This document shows, in pieces, positions 27,991 through 37,077 of a stretch of DNA of 64,000 nt; position 1 is the stretch's first letter, and each line of letters opens with the position of its first letter. Source of the stretch: Vibrio rumoiensis. GTDB lineage: Bacteria; Pseudomonadota; Gammaproteobacteria; Enterobacterales; Vibrionaceae. The notes under the pieces were generated by a model. It ran no database searches. It worked only from the letters and a program-made list of their open reading frames with translations, and was not told where the DNA came from. The DNA is taken from NCBI RefSeq assembly GCF_002218045.2, contig NZ_AP018686.1:930001-994000 (forward strand). Direction: 5' to 3'. Both the position numbers and the translations under genes were made by a program.

Positions 27991-28713
27991 ATGAATGCTG
28001 TTTATCATTTATGGTCAAAGTTAGAGGAAGGCCTCGTTGCCTTCCTCTTAGCCGCGATGACCCTCGTAACCTTTGTGTATGTGGTTTTAAATAACCTTTA
28101 TACGCCTTTCTACGACTTATCCGATTGGTTCTACGATCGTGAATGGTCAGCGACTAGCGATGCGTTCTTGTCGATAGGCGATTTCTTCATTGGCTTCGCT
28201 CAAGAGATGACCTGGAGCACCGCCTTAACTAAAGCGTTGTTTGGCTGGCTGATCTTTATTGGCATGTCTTATGGCGTACGAATTGGCGGACACATTGGCG
28301 TTGATGTCGTCGTTAAATTACTTTCTACTCGCAAACAAAAAGCACTGGGTATTCTCGCCTGTCTTGCGTGCCTCACTTATGCCAGCCTAATGACCTACGC
28401 AAGCTACGACTGGGTGAGCACCCTATTTCGTGCCGACATTTACGCCGAAGATCTCGAAAAAATCGGCATCAAACTTTGGTATATCGGCGCTGTAGTACCA
28501 CTAGGCTTTACCCTATTGTGGATTCGCTTTCTTGAAATCTTCATCCGTATTATTCGGGGCTTACAACTTGGGCTTGGCATTGCCGATGAAACCAAGGATG
28601 CGATGAAGCACGCGATGGCCATGATGCCGGATGATCAAAACTCAAACGAACAAACTGCGCACAAGCAAGCCGACTCAACAAAGCAAGCACCACAGAAGAA
28701 GGACCAACCATAA
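27991..28713 (+). CDS. dctQ: TRAP transporter small membrane subunit
   Basis: 240 aa with four predicted membrane segments (for example EEGLVAFLLAAMTLVTFVYV and GWLIFIGMSYGVRIGGHIGVD), the GGHIGVD motif typical of DctQ and a hydrophilic tail rich in Gln, Lys and Asp. It overlaps dctM by one base (TAATG). Confidence 0.92.
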   Translation: MNAVYHLWSKLEEGLVAFLLAAMTLVTFVYVVLNNLYTPFYDLSDWFYDREWSATSDAFLSIGDFFIGFAQEMTWSTALTKALFGWLIFIGMSYGVRIGGHIGVDVVVKLLSTRKQKALGILACLACLTYASLMTYASYDWVSTLFRADIYAEDLEKIGIKLWYIGAVVPLGFTLLWIRFLEIFIRIIRGLQLGLGIADETKDAMKHAMAMMPDDQNSNEQTAHKQADSTKQAPQKKDQP

Positions 28714-29996
28714 TGACGATTCTTTTTCTGTTTTTTAGCTTATTTCTTTTAATGTTTATTGGCGTACCGATTGCTATCTCGTTAGGCCTATCGGGTGCGC
28801 TTAGCATCTTATTTTTTAGTCAAGATTCAATCCGTTCTTTGGTGATCAAGCTGTTTGAAACCTCAGAACATTACACCTTACTCGCCATTCCTTTCTTCTT
28901 ACTTTCTGGCGCGTTCATGACCAGTGGCGGAGTCGCAAAACGTTTAATCGACTTTGCCAACTCCAGTGTCGGACACATTCGTGGCGGCCTTGCGATTGCC
29001 GCGGTCATGGCATGTATGTTATTTGCTGCCCTGTCAGGCTCATCACCGGCCACCGTTGCCGCCGTCGGCTCAATCGCCATTGCCGGCATGGTTCGCTCTG
29101 GCTATCCAAAAGAATTTGGCGCAGGGATTGTGTGTAATGCCGGTACATTAGGCATTTTGATTCCCCCTTCAATTGTAATGGTCGTCTACGCCGCAGCGAC
29201 TGAAAGCTCGGTCGGTAAACTTTTCATGGCAGGCGTGATCCCCGGCACCTTATTAGGGCTAGGTTTGATGACCGCCATCTACATTATTGCCCGTAAGAAA
29301 AACCTACCCGCCATGCCAAGAGCTACCTTTAAAGAATGGTTGGCTAGCGGACGCAAAGCGGCATGGGGTTTGCTGTTAATGGTGATCATTCTAGGTGGGA
29401 TTTACAGCGGTATGTTCACCCCAACCGAAGCGGCGGCGGTTGCTGCGGTATATGCCGGATTCATTGCCTTATTTGTGTATAAAGACATTACCATCAAGCA
29501 ATGCCCGAGCGTATTACTGGAAGCGGCCAAACTGACCGTGATGCTGATGTTTATCATCGCCAATGCCATGTTATTTGCATTTGTGTTAACTACAGAACAA
29601 ATCCCTCAAACCATTGCCGCGTGGATTATTACCTTAGGTTTATCACCTTGGATGTTCTTATTGCTAGTTAATATTATTCTCTTATTAGCGGGGAACTTTA
29701 TGGAGCCGTCGGCGATTATTTTGATCCTCGCGCCCATCTTATTCCCGATTGCGATTGAGCTTGGCATCGACCCTATACACTTTGGCATCATCATGGTAGT
29801 GAATATGGAAATCGGCTTAATCACGCCCCCCGTCGGCTTGAATTTGTTTGTTACGTCAGCCGTGACAGGAATGCCACTCAGCGCCACCATTCGAGCCGCC
29901 CTCCCGTGGCTAATGATCTTATTAGTGTTCTTGATGATTATTACCTACATACCAGCAGTGTCGTTATGGTTGCCGAATGCATTGGGAATGCCGTAA
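28713..29996 (+). CDS. dctM: TRAP transporter large permease subunit
   Basis: 427 aa, about twelve membrane segments, the sodium-driven translocation subunit of the TRAP transporter. Family landmarks include AIPFFLLSGAFMTSGGVAKRL, MLFAALSGSSPATVAAVGSI, GTLGILIPPSIVMVVYAAAT and EIGLITPPVGLNLFV. It completes dctPQM. Confidence 0.94.
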   Translation: MTILFLFFSLFLLMFIGVPIAISLGLSGALSILFFSQDSIRSLVIKLFETSEHYTLLAIPFFLLSGAFMTSGGVAKRLIDFANSSVGHIRGGLAIAAVMACMLFAALSGSSPATVAAVGSIAIAGMVRSGYPKEFGAGIVCNAGTLGILIPPSIVMVVYAAATESSVGKLFMAGVIPGTLLGLGLMTAIYIIARKKNLPAMPRATFKEWLASGRKAAWGLLLMVIILGGIYSGMFTPTEAAAVAAVYAGFIALFVYKDITIKQCPSVLLEAAKLTVMLMFIIANAMLFAFVLTTEQIPQTIAAWIITLGLSPWMFLLLVNIILLLAGNFMEPSAIILILAPILFPIAIELGIDPIHFGIIMVVNMEIGLITPPVGLNLFVTSAVTGMPLSATIRAALPWLMILLVFLMIITYIPAVSLWLPNALGMP

Positions 29997-30027
29997 GGAA
30001 TGAAGGCGTTTATAAAGTTATAAAGAA

Positions 30028-30054
30028 GCGTGCCAGGTAATGGCTGGCACGTTT
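30028..30054 (+). terminator. Probable terminator after dctM
   Basis: CGTGCCAG and CTGGCACG flank a 7-base loop, followed only by TTT and then G. It is a moderate terminator candidate. Confidence 0.55.
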
Positions 30055-30101
30055 GGGGAGAATTCGATACAAAGAATTTAAACTATTTATACTGTGTCAA
30101 A

Positions 30102-30605
30102 TTATAGTAATGCACTATCTACATTTGGTGACAATACACGCTTCTCGATCTCTTTTGACAGAACATCTAAGCTATACGTCGAACCTGACAAACTAAAACG
30201 AGATACCTTAAATTGGCTATCTTTTATTGGTATTGCTATCTTAAATTGCTTACTTGCTTTAACTACGCTCTCAATTTGCTCAAAGTCATCAAAGATCAAC
30301 ACATTCTGTTTGCCAATTCTGTTTCCACAAACGAGGTTAAGATATACTGAACCAGACTCTGTATTAACTAAAACTGGATACTTATCTCCTTCGGTACAAG
30401 CTATACCCACACCAATTAAAAATAAGCATTCTTGATCTTCAATATAACAATATTCTCCAAATATATGATTATTGTTATTGACGGTTACAGCGTAATAAAA
30501 GTCCTCGCCATCGGTACGAAAAAACCAGTCTTTGTAAGTCTTCTCAGCAGAAAAAGCCGGAAAACAAAATGAGAGAGCAAATACAATAAGTAGGATATTT
30601 TTCAT
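30102..30605 (-). CDS. Exported protein of unknown function
   Basis: 167 aa from the ATG at 30605, which opens a clear signal peptide (MKNILLIVFALSFCFPAFSA); the longer frame adds 13 residues ahead of it. The mature part starts EKTYKDWFFRTDGEDFYYAV and has four Cys that could form disulfides (YCYIEDQEC, ACTEG, LVCGNR). I do not recognise the family. The ribosome binding site is weak. It stands alone on the minus strand between dctM and another small gene. Confidence 0.65.
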   Translation of the reverse strand: MKNILLIVFALSFCFPAFSAEKTYKDWFFRTDGEDFYYAVTVNNNNHIFGEYCYIEDQECLFLIGVGIACTEGDKYPVLVNTESGSVYLNLVCGNRIGKQNVLIFDDFEQIESVVKASKQFKIAIPIKDSQFKVSRFSLSGSTYSLDVLSKEIEKRVLSPNVDSALL

Positions 30606-30701
30606 ATTATTCACTTTAACGTTGAGCACTATAGTCTCTATCACTCGACCAATCCTGCATCATAATAGAGAATGAATTATGTTAATTTAGAAGGTCGTGA
30701 C

Positions 30702-30944
30702 CTAGTCGGTTGGCTTAATTATAAATAGATGGATAATCCAGCTTACCAAACAACCAATCACTGTGATGGCAGTCCAAACAGCTAAGCCTTTCCACAGAAA
30801 AGGGTAGTTTTCTTTTGTGGCTAATATATAAAAATTAATAATGTGACCAACCAAACAAAGAAGTGACCACAATATATTTATTCCAGTAATAAGCTTATTC
30901 CGCTTTACGGCACCGGTTGAAACTCGCTTTATCTGTCTACCCAT
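30702..30944 (-). CDS. Small membrane protein of unknown function
   Basis: 80 aa with a basic N terminus (MGRQIKRVSTGAVKRNK) and two predicted membrane segments (about 20-41 and 52-74). AGGT lies upstream of the start. Not recognised; no domain can be named. Confidence 0.6.
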   Translation of the reverse strand: MGRQIKRVSTGAVKRNKLITGINILWSLLCLVGHIINFYILATKENYPFLWKGLAVWTAITVIGCLVSWIIHLFIIKPTD

Positions 30945-31059
30945 AATTTAATTACCTATGATGAGCTGAGGATTAACAAGATATGGTGGTAATTGACCAA
31001 AATCTGCAAACTGTGTCGTGAATAATTAAGCGTCTTACCTTAATAAAGTTCATCTCGCT

Positions 31060-31467
31060 TTATAAAGTACAAGTCATGTTTAATATGTCATTTTCTTCGT
31101 CTGTTTCAATATGAACACGAAGTGTAGGGACGTCCTTAACTGTATAACCAGCGCCCGCGATCATATCAGGCGCACCATTTTCCATTTCGTGACAAAGCTT
31201 AGTCACCAATATCCCTCGAACTCTTTGGTTTTGCGTTGCTAACTTAACCTTTTTTGCATTCTGATTATCCGCTCGAACCGTCTGGTGAATGACCAATTCA
31301 CGCTTGCCATCGGTATACTCAACAATCATGACTTGTGATTCGTTTGTGGCGTTATCGCTAATCGTCTCTACCGTGACGATTTCATTCTTTGAATGCGTTG
31401 GGGTTGCTTCACAGCCAGTCAATGCGATAAAGGCAACAAAAGTTAGGGCGACAAATGTGCGTTTCAT
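31060..31467 (-). CDS. Lipoprotein of unknown function
   Basis: 135 aa from the ATG at 31467, which opens a lipoprotein signal (MKRTFVALTFVAFIALTGC, Cys19). The longer frame to 31578 adds 37 residues without export features. The mature part is charged, with two further Cys (KLCHEME, NMTCTL). No family is recognised. Confidence 0.7.
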   Translation of the reverse strand: MKRTFVALTFVAFIALTGCEATPTHSKNEIVTVETISDNATNESQVMIVEYTDGKRELVIHQTVRADNQNAKKVKLATQNQRVRGILVTKLCHEMENGAPDMIAGAGYTVKDVPTLRVHIETDEENDILNMTCTL

Positions 31468-32137
31468 GATTGTGTTTCCATTATTGTTAATTATCTTTTG
31501 CTCTTCTCCTGCTAGATTTACCCTTTCTAACCGCTGCGTAGAAACTAACCCTAACGAAGAAAAATGCTTACAAGTCATTGTGACTTAAGTCTCAAAAAAA
31601 GCTTTTTATTAAAATTAATAATCACCACGAAAACTAAAAATATAATAAAAACAACAAATTAAAAAACCTCTAAAAAATAAGATAATGGGGCGTATTGTGC
31701 GGTGAGCCAAAGCGAGGGAGGAACTTTGAAGTGCGTAATTGGGCTAAAAAATACCGATGATTGTTGGATAAGTATCAACGTGATGGCTAGTTTCCTGCTT
31801 AATTAATCTTACTGTGACTTATGATTAACCAGCCCTGTCTTATCAAATTAAAACCCTTTCTGTGAGCGCCTACCTCATCTTATAAATCCATCAATCAAAC
31901 CGCTCAAAGGTACTGCCGACTTTGATGAATGTTTATACCTAAGTGATTTACCCTCACTGAGAGCAACATTAACCATATGTTTTTATTGAATTTTAATATT
32001 ATTAATTTTAATAAAGATACATTACCTAGTGAGCTATTTAACATCTGCTCCATTGAAGTGAGCAATCAACTCACATAACCAATGAATCTTAGTTTTGGCA
32101 GGGCAAATCCTACCAAACGTATTGAAAGGTAATGAAA
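31468..32137. other. Intergenic, no gene seen
   Basis: AT-rich, without long frames. A small hairpin (GTGAG/CTCAC) near 32060 and the promoter of the outer membrane protein are likely contents; nothing else was recognised. Confidence 0.5.
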
Positions 32138-32704
32138 ATGAAAAAGTATTTAGTTCTTGGTGCCGCGCTTAGTGCGATGAGTTTTGGTAGTGCTTACGCT
32201 GGTGAACTTACCGTTGGTATTGCTCAAGAGGGCTTTGCTTATGATGGCTCTAGTCTCGATAATATTAGTGTCTCTACGTCTGGTCTTGTCATTCATGGTG
32301 ATACAAACCTAGGTAGCAGCAACTTCGTCATCGGTGCAGAGACTTTTATCTCAATGCAGGGTGATGCTGACGCTGATGACACAAATGGTACTGGAGATGC
32401 TGATCTTTGGACATTCAAAACCACCATTGGCTATGACTTTAAGTTACTTGAAGACAAGCTAAAACTTACCCCAGTAATCGGCTATCAACTCGGTAACGGT
32501 AAGATTGAATCAGCAACTTACGATATTGATGGATTTATCGGTGGGTTACGTGCTGATTATGCTATTGACGAACATTTATCTATCAACGCTGGGCTGTTAG
32601 TCGGTATGAGTACCGTTGACTTTGATGATGTAAACGCTTTAGATTCAGACTCTTACGATGCAGTCTCTGCTAGCTTATCATTTGGTGTTGGTTACAGGTT
32701 CTAG
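32138..32704 (+). CDS. Outer membrane beta-barrel protein
   Basis: 188 aa from the second ATG (32138), which sits 8 bases after AAAGG; the ATG at 32132 is too close to it. The signal peptide MKKYLVLGAALSAMSFGSAYA is cut before GELTVGIA. Alternating hydrophobic strands and a terminal aromatic (FGVGYRF) indicate a barrel of about eight strands, of the OmpX/OmpW/OmpA-like size. Acidic loops (GDADADDTNGTGDAD) face outward. The exact family and role are unknown. Confidence 0.8.
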   Translation: MKKYLVLGAALSAMSFGSAYAGELTVGIAQEGFAYDGSSLDNISVSTSGLVIHGDTNLGSSNFVIGAETFISMQGDADADDTNGTGDADLWTFKTTIGYDFKLLEDKLKLTPVIGYQLGNGKIESATYDIDGFIGGLRADYAIDEHLSINAGLLVGMSTVDFDDVNALDSDSYDAVSASLSFGVGYRF

Positions 32705-32767
32705 CAATACACTGAATGCCATTCTTCAGAGTGGCATTTGTGAAGATACCAACAAGCTATTAGTAAA

Positions 32768-32801
32768 AGTCCAGCATTGATAATCGATGCTGGGCTTTTT
32801 G
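32768..32801 (+). terminator. Rho-independent terminator after the outer membrane protein gene
   Basis: AGTCCAGCATTGAT pairs with ATCGATGCTGGGCT through G-T pairs, followed by TTTTTG. Confidence 0.8.
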
Positions 32802-32975
32802 TTTATTATGCTTCTGACAGTCTTACTGTTATTTCCATCAATCAGGAAATGTAGAGCAAACGACCTTCCGCAAAATATGATGGAAAAACGATCCAAATTG
32901 TAAAGGGCAAATGGTAAGCGCTAAATCAAACTTACGGCTTATAAAAAAGCTAATGATTTGAACGACACTGCAAGA

Positions 32976-33005
32976 TTAAAAAACCTCCTATTAATAGGAG
33001 GCTGC
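32976..33005 (-). terminator. Rho-independent terminator of the nanE-K-T-Q operon
   Basis: The palindrome CCTCCTATTAATAGGAGG (32984-33001) is followed on the minus strand by TTTTTT. Confidence 0.85.
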
Positions 33006-33053
33006 ACAAAGATTTTAGGGGGAGAAGTGCAAAAGGAGGTTACAATGAAAGAC

Positions 33054-33521
33054 TTATTTCAAGCATTTAACATGAATCTTAATTACAGCCTTCTTTAAAA
33101 CTAAAGGTTTATCAACCACACATCCTGGTTTGTGAGGCTCCTCAGGAAAGAAAATAGCAAATTGTCTTGGTGATAATGTCACTTCATTTGTACATAATAA
33201 TGATTCAACCAAATAGTAGTCATCCTTTTCATCATAAAACGTTGCATGAGGATGCTTTCCTTTTAAAGCAAACTCAATACGTTCATTTCCTGATATTAAA
33301 ATTTGCATATCAACATATTCTTTATGCACTTCAGCTTGTTTCGAATCGGCAGCACCAGTTTCAAAAGTCATGACGTTGATATACATGTTCTCACCATCAA
33401 TATCATGTCTCCCAATAGGTAAGGCCTCTAAATCAACACTATCTAAATATTTAATCGCCTTCTGGAAAGCATCTGGCAAAACTTTATAACTGTTAGAATC
33501 GCTTAAATCACCTAAAAACAT
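33054..33521 (-). CDS. nanQ: YhcH/NanQ-type sugar anomerase (DUF386)
   Basis: 155 aa cupin-like protein of the YhcH/YjgK/YiaL family; the E. coli member NanQ speeds anomer conversion of N-acetylneuraminate. Conserved metal-site motifs are present (AEVHKEYVDMQILISGNERI, IFFPEEPHKPGC). It is the last gene of the minus-strand nan operon, after the symporter, which supports the sialic acid role over other YhcH functions. Confidence 0.87.
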   Translation of the reverse strand: MFLGDLSDSNSYKVLPDAFQKAIKYLDSVDLEALPIGRHDIDGENMYINVMTFETGAADSKQAEVHKEYVDMQILISGNERIEFALKGKHPHATFYDEKDDYYLVESLLCTNEVTLSPRQFAIFFPEEPHKPGCVVDKPLVLKKAVIKIHVKCLK

Positions 33522-33603
33522 AATTTGGACCTTTAATAATAAATAGAACTAAAATCATTACATAATGCCCCCTACCCTTTAGCAAAAGATAGGGGGGGAT
33601 AAA

Positions 33604-35085
33604 TTACATAGTTAAGTTATCAAGCTTTGATTCTGTAAGTTTAGACTTAAACAATGGCGCAGTGAGGTAACCAACAATAACGACAACTAAAGTCCCAATT
33701 ACACCGTAGAAGAAGAAGTTAAGGTCAGTGAATGATTGCACGAATAAGACAGAAATAACGCTCGCCACAACACCCACCAATGCACTATTTGCATTAGCTT
33801 TCTTAATAAAGATACCTAGCATAAATAAGCCTGTCATTGGACCGCCCATCAAGCCTATTAAACTATTGAAAGTATCCCATAACTCACTTTCATTTGAGTA
33901 AATAAGGTAAATTGACGCAAGCACTCCCATCACACCAGCTATAACGGTCACAGAGCGAGCAACAAACAGTATTTTTGTTGCTGGTTTATTTTCACCAAAG
34001 CGCTCATAAACATCAGAAGTAAAACAAGCTGAAATGCTATTTAAGCTACTTGAAATGCTTGATTGTGATGCTGCAAAAATAGCGGCGATAATTATTCCAG
34101 CCACACCTGCTGGCATTTGGGAGATAACAAAGAATGGAAGGATCCCACCGGTATTAAAGTCCTCAGGTAATAGCTGAGGGTTTTGAGAGTAGTATGCATA
34201 AAGCGCTGCACCAACACCAAAGAAGAATACAGGGACAATAGCCACCAATTTAGCATTCATCACAAGTGCTTTCTTTGTTTCTTCAATAGACTCCGTTACG
34301 ATATAGCGCTGCACCACGTCTTGGCTTGCTGTGAACTGTTGTAAGCTAGCAAATAGGAAACCTATAATCAGTACTGGTACATGGCTTTCGGTCCAACTCC
34401 ATGAAAAGCTCTCAGCAGGAAAAAATTTATCAGCACTAGCAGTGAGATTATAAATTTCCCCTAAACCACCATCAACATTAAAACAAATCATGACGAAGAT
34501 AGCGATGGCAGCAACAGATAACATCACCCCTTGAATTACATCGGTCCATATTACCCCTTCTATCCCCCCCATAAAGGTATATACGATGCAAAGCACGCCG
34601 ATAAGGAATACGATAAATAATGGATTAATATCAATAAAAGGTATTAAGGTAAGTGCTGTTAAGTAGATAATGATAGCAATTCGACCAATATGAAACAGCA
34701 TAAATGAAATGCTAGAGAATAAACGCATTCTTACATCAAAGCGTTTTTCTAAATATTCATAAGCAGAAGTTAGGTTTAACCTTCTGAAAAAAGGAATGTA
34801 GTAAATAAATACTATTGGCAATACCGCAATTGCCATATATTGACCGATTAAGAAAGTCCAGTCAGATGTATAAGCTTTTGCAGGAATTGACATAAAAGTT
34901 ATTGAGCTTAGTGTCGTTGCAAACACACTGATACCAGCTGCCCAGCCTGGAATACGTCCACTTGCTTTGAAGTAATCTTCTGTAGACTTCTGCCTTTTAG
35001 CAAAGTACACACCGACCATCATGATTGCGAAGAGGTAAACCAGTAGCATTATATAATTTAATGCACCAAATGAATGATTTTCCAT
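33604..35085 (-). CDS. Sodium:solute symporter, probable sialic acid transporter (SiaT/NanT type)
   Basis: 493 aa with about thirteen membrane segments of the SSS family (LeuT fold). Landmarks include FKASGRIPGWAAGISVFATT, FMGGIEGVIWTDVIQG, AIFAASQSSISSSLNSISAC and LMGGPMTGLFMLGIF. It lies between nanK and nanQ, so the substrate is almost certainly N-acetylneuraminate, imported with sodium. Many vibrios use a TRAP transporter (SiaPQM) instead; this strain uses the symporter type, at least here. Confidence 0.9.
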   Translation of the reverse strand: MENHSFGALNYIMLLVYLFAIMMVGVYFAKRQKSTEDYFKASGRIPGWAAGISVFATTLSSITFMSIPAKAYTSDWTFLIGQYMAIAVLPIVFIYYIPFFRRLNLTSAYEYLEKRFDVRMRLFSSISFMLFHIGRIAIIIYLTALTLIPFIDINPLFIVFLIGVLCIVYTFMGGIEGVIWTDVIQGVMLSVAAIAIFVMICFNVDGGLGEIYNLTASADKFFPAESFSWSWTESHVPVLIIGFLFASLQQFTASQDVVQRYIVTESIEETKKALVMNAKLVAIVPVFFFGVGAALYAYYSQNPQLLPEDFNTGGILPFFVISQMPAGVAGIIIAAIFAASQSSISSSLNSISACFTSDVYERFGENKPATKILFVARSVTVIAGVMGVLASIYLIYSNESELWDTFNSLIGLMGGPMTGLFMLGIFIKKANANSALVGVVASVISVLFVQSFTDLNFFFYGVIGTLVVVIVGYLTAPLFKSKLTESKLDNLTM

Positions 35086-35120
35086 TATTATAAACCCTCG
35101 TTAATTTTAAATATTTATGA

Positions 35121-36008
35121 TTAGTTAACTGTAAAATAGCTTTTATCTAGGTACAGACTTGCTGCGCCTAATAAGCCTGCATCTGCACCTGATTGTGCTA
35201 ATCCAATATCTCTTGGTTTATAGATGTCTGGTAATAGATCTAAATGATTTCTAACCAGCTCTAAATATCCTTCAGCCAGTCCCACACTTCCACCAAGGAT
35301 CACTACATCTAAATCAAGAGAAATAGTGAGATCTGCAATTAAATTCGCAATACTTTTTGCGGAACAGTTAATAATATTTGCTGCGTCTCGATCTCCATTA
35401 ATAAAATATTGATAGACCTGTTGTCCTGTACATTCATCTCCCCAAAAAGCCTTACCAGCAGCAGCAATTGCTGTCCCTGAGGCAATGGATTCCACACACC
35501 CTTTCCGACCACAACCACACATTGGCCCATTAGGATCCGAAAGCATATGTCCTGCGTGCCCCGATAAACCACTTGGCCCAACATGCAATGTTTCAGCAAG
35601 TACCAATCCTGCTCCGACACCAGTAGATACTGTTATAAATGCCATATTAGAAGCAGGAGTCTTTAATAACTTAAATTCTGACCAAGCAGCAGCTTGAGCA
35701 TCATTAATTACTAACGTTGGTAACTGAGTGATATTTTCAATAACAGATTGAATAGGAAAATGATTTAAACCACCTAAATTTTTAGGGTTTAAAGCCGTTA
35801 GTATTCCTTTATTAATGATCCCTGTAGATGCTACTGTGACAACCTGTGCTTCTGGCATAAAGGGGGCTAATAACTCTTTCAAAACGCTTTCTAATTGTTC
35901 AGGTGCCTTTGGAGTAGAGACTTGGGCTCTTTCTACTATTTTTTTATTAATCACAAGAGCAGCCGCAATTTTCGTTCCACCAAGATCTACGCTCAATACT
36001 TTACTCAT
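35121..36008 (-). CDS. nanK: N-acetylmannosamine kinase (ROK family)
   Basis: 295 aa from the ATG at 36008 (MSKVLSVDLGGTKIAAALV), which overlaps the nanE stop by 8 bases; the longer frame adds 19 residues from within nanE. It phosphorylates ManNAc to ManNAc-6-P. The phosphate loop DLGGTKIAA, the ROK zinc site (GHAGHMLSDP followed by CGCGRKGCVES) and a second glycine-rich motif (VILGGSVGLAEG) are present. It acts between NanA and NanE. Confidence 0.92.
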   Translation of the reverse strand: MSKVLSVDLGGTKIAAALVINKKIVERAQVSTPKAPEQLESVLKELLAPFMPEAQVVTVASTGIINKGILTALNPKNLGGLNHFPIQSVIENITQLPTLVINDAQAAAWSEFKLLKTPASNMAFITVSTGVGAGLVLAETLHVGPSGLSGHAGHMLSDPNGPMCGCGRKGCVESIASGTAIAAAGKAFWGDECTGQQVYQYFINGDRDAANIINCSAKSIANLIADLTISLDLDVVILGGSVGLAEGYLELVRNHLDLLPDIYKPRDIGLAQSGADAGLLGAASLYLDKSYFTVN

Positions 36009-36714
36009 GGTTTTTCCCTTCCACACTTTTACGGCCATGATTAACAGATTCTTTAAACCATCCACAAATATGTTCTATTCGAGTAATTGCGGAGCCTACA
36101 GTTACAGAATATGCCCCTGCTTTTATTGCTTTCTGTGCCAATTCTGGAGAGTTATAACGGCCTTCAGCCATCACTAAGCAACCTGATTGAGCCAATCGAG
36201 TAACTAATTCAAAATCGGGTTCCGTTGGAGTTTCATCCCCAACATATCCAGACATTGTGGTGCCGATAATTTCGACACCAATAGATTCACTATATTTTCC
36301 TTCTTCAAAATTTGAGCAATCTGCCATAGCCAAGCAACCTAAAGATTGAATCTCTTTCACTAAATTTTCGATGCTTTCTGGACGCACGCGATGGGTGGCA
36401 TCAATAGCGATAATGTCAGCACCAGCGTCTTTAAGCGCATGAATATCTTCAATGAATGGAGTGATACGGATAGGACTATCGGCTAAGTCTCTTTTGATAA
36501 TACCGATGATAGGAACGTTAACTTTAGTGCGGACAGCTTTTAGATTTTCGAGACCTTCAATACGTAACGCTGTAGCACCACCACAAACAGACGCTTCCGC
36601 CATTGCTGCTACAATCTCTGGTTTATCCATAGGGCCATTGTCTACAGGTTGGCAAGAAGCAACAAAACCTTTTCCGAGTGCTTTTAAGCAGTGTTCTTTA
36701 TGATTCGACGTCAT
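36001..36714 (-). CDS. nanE: N-acetylmannosamine-6-phosphate 2-epimerase
   Basis: 237 aa from the ATG at 36714 (MTSNHKEHCLKAL); a TTG seven codons earlier opens the longer frame. A TIM barrel converts ManNAc-6-P to GlcNAc-6-P. Typical motifs: FVASCQPVDNGPMD, IGIIKRDL, GADIIAIDATHR, TTMSGY, MAEGRYNSPE, VGSAITR. First gene of the minus-strand nan operon; two NanR-type operator candidates lie just upstream. Confidence 0.93.
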   Translation of the reverse strand: MTSNHKEHCLKALGKGFVASCQPVDNGPMDKPEIVAAMAEASVCGGATALRIEGLENLKAVRTKVNVPIIGIIKRDLADSPIRITPFIEDIHALKDAGADIIAIDATHRVRPESIENLVKEIQSLGCLAMADCSNFEEGKYSESIGVEIIGTTMSGYVGDETPTEPDFELVTRLAQSGCLVMAEGRYNSPELAQKAIKAGAYSVTVGSAITRIEHICGWFKESVNHGRKSVEGKNHE

Positions 36715-36739
36715 CTTTAATTGTCCACTTTTCAAATAT

Positions 36740-36752
36740 GAAGTTATGCTTC
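36740..36752. promoter_or_regulatory. NanR operator candidate 1 (nanE)
   Basis: GAAGTTATGCTTC is an imperfect dyad, 26 bases before the nanE start, sharing GAAG/CTTC arms with the other two sites. Confidence 0.5.
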
Positions 36753-36767
36753 ATATAATATGAACAC

Positions 36768-36780
36768 GGAGTTAAACTTC
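36768..36780. promoter_or_regulatory. NanR operator candidate 2 (nanE)
   Basis: GGAGTTAAACTTC differs by one base from the perfect dyad GAAGTTAAACTTC found, on the opposite strand, before nanA. Confidence 0.55.
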
Positions 36781-36913
36781 AACATTAATATATAAAAATA
36801 GAGATATACTCCACAGTTTTTACTGTTTTCTTTTATCATTGAATTAACATATTCAAAAATTCATCGCTTAAACAGCAAGCTTCAATAAAGAAAAAATACT
36901 GTTGATAAAGAAA

Positions 36914-36950
36914 TAAAAAAACGCCGTACTTTTCTAAGTACGGCGCTTCT
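36914..36950 (-). terminator. Rho-independent terminator of nanR
   Basis: CGCCGTACTT and AAGTACGGCG flank a 4-base loop; on the minus strand TTTTTTT follows. Confidence 0.88.
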
Positions 36951-37077
36951 CATTATGCAGCTTAAGTTAAACTTCGAAACGAAAATTCAAGGCATAGAAA
37001 TACTCATCTGCATCACCATAGAACCTTTTTAACTATCACCATCTCTTACTTCATCAGTAACATAGAACGATGATAAT

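Larger units (their letters stand above)
32705..33053. other. Intergenic with two terminators
   Basis: It holds the terminator of the barrel gene and, on the other strand, that of the nan operon. No gene was seen between them. Confidence 0.7.
36715..37077. other. Regulatory region between nanE and nanR
   Basis: It holds two operator-like palindromes, the nanE promoter and the nanR terminator. No gene was seen. Confidence 0.7.

Noticed and set aside
31725..31770. Tiny frame with a good ribosome binding site (VRNWAKKYR)
   Set aside because: Nine codons only; no evidence that it is translated.
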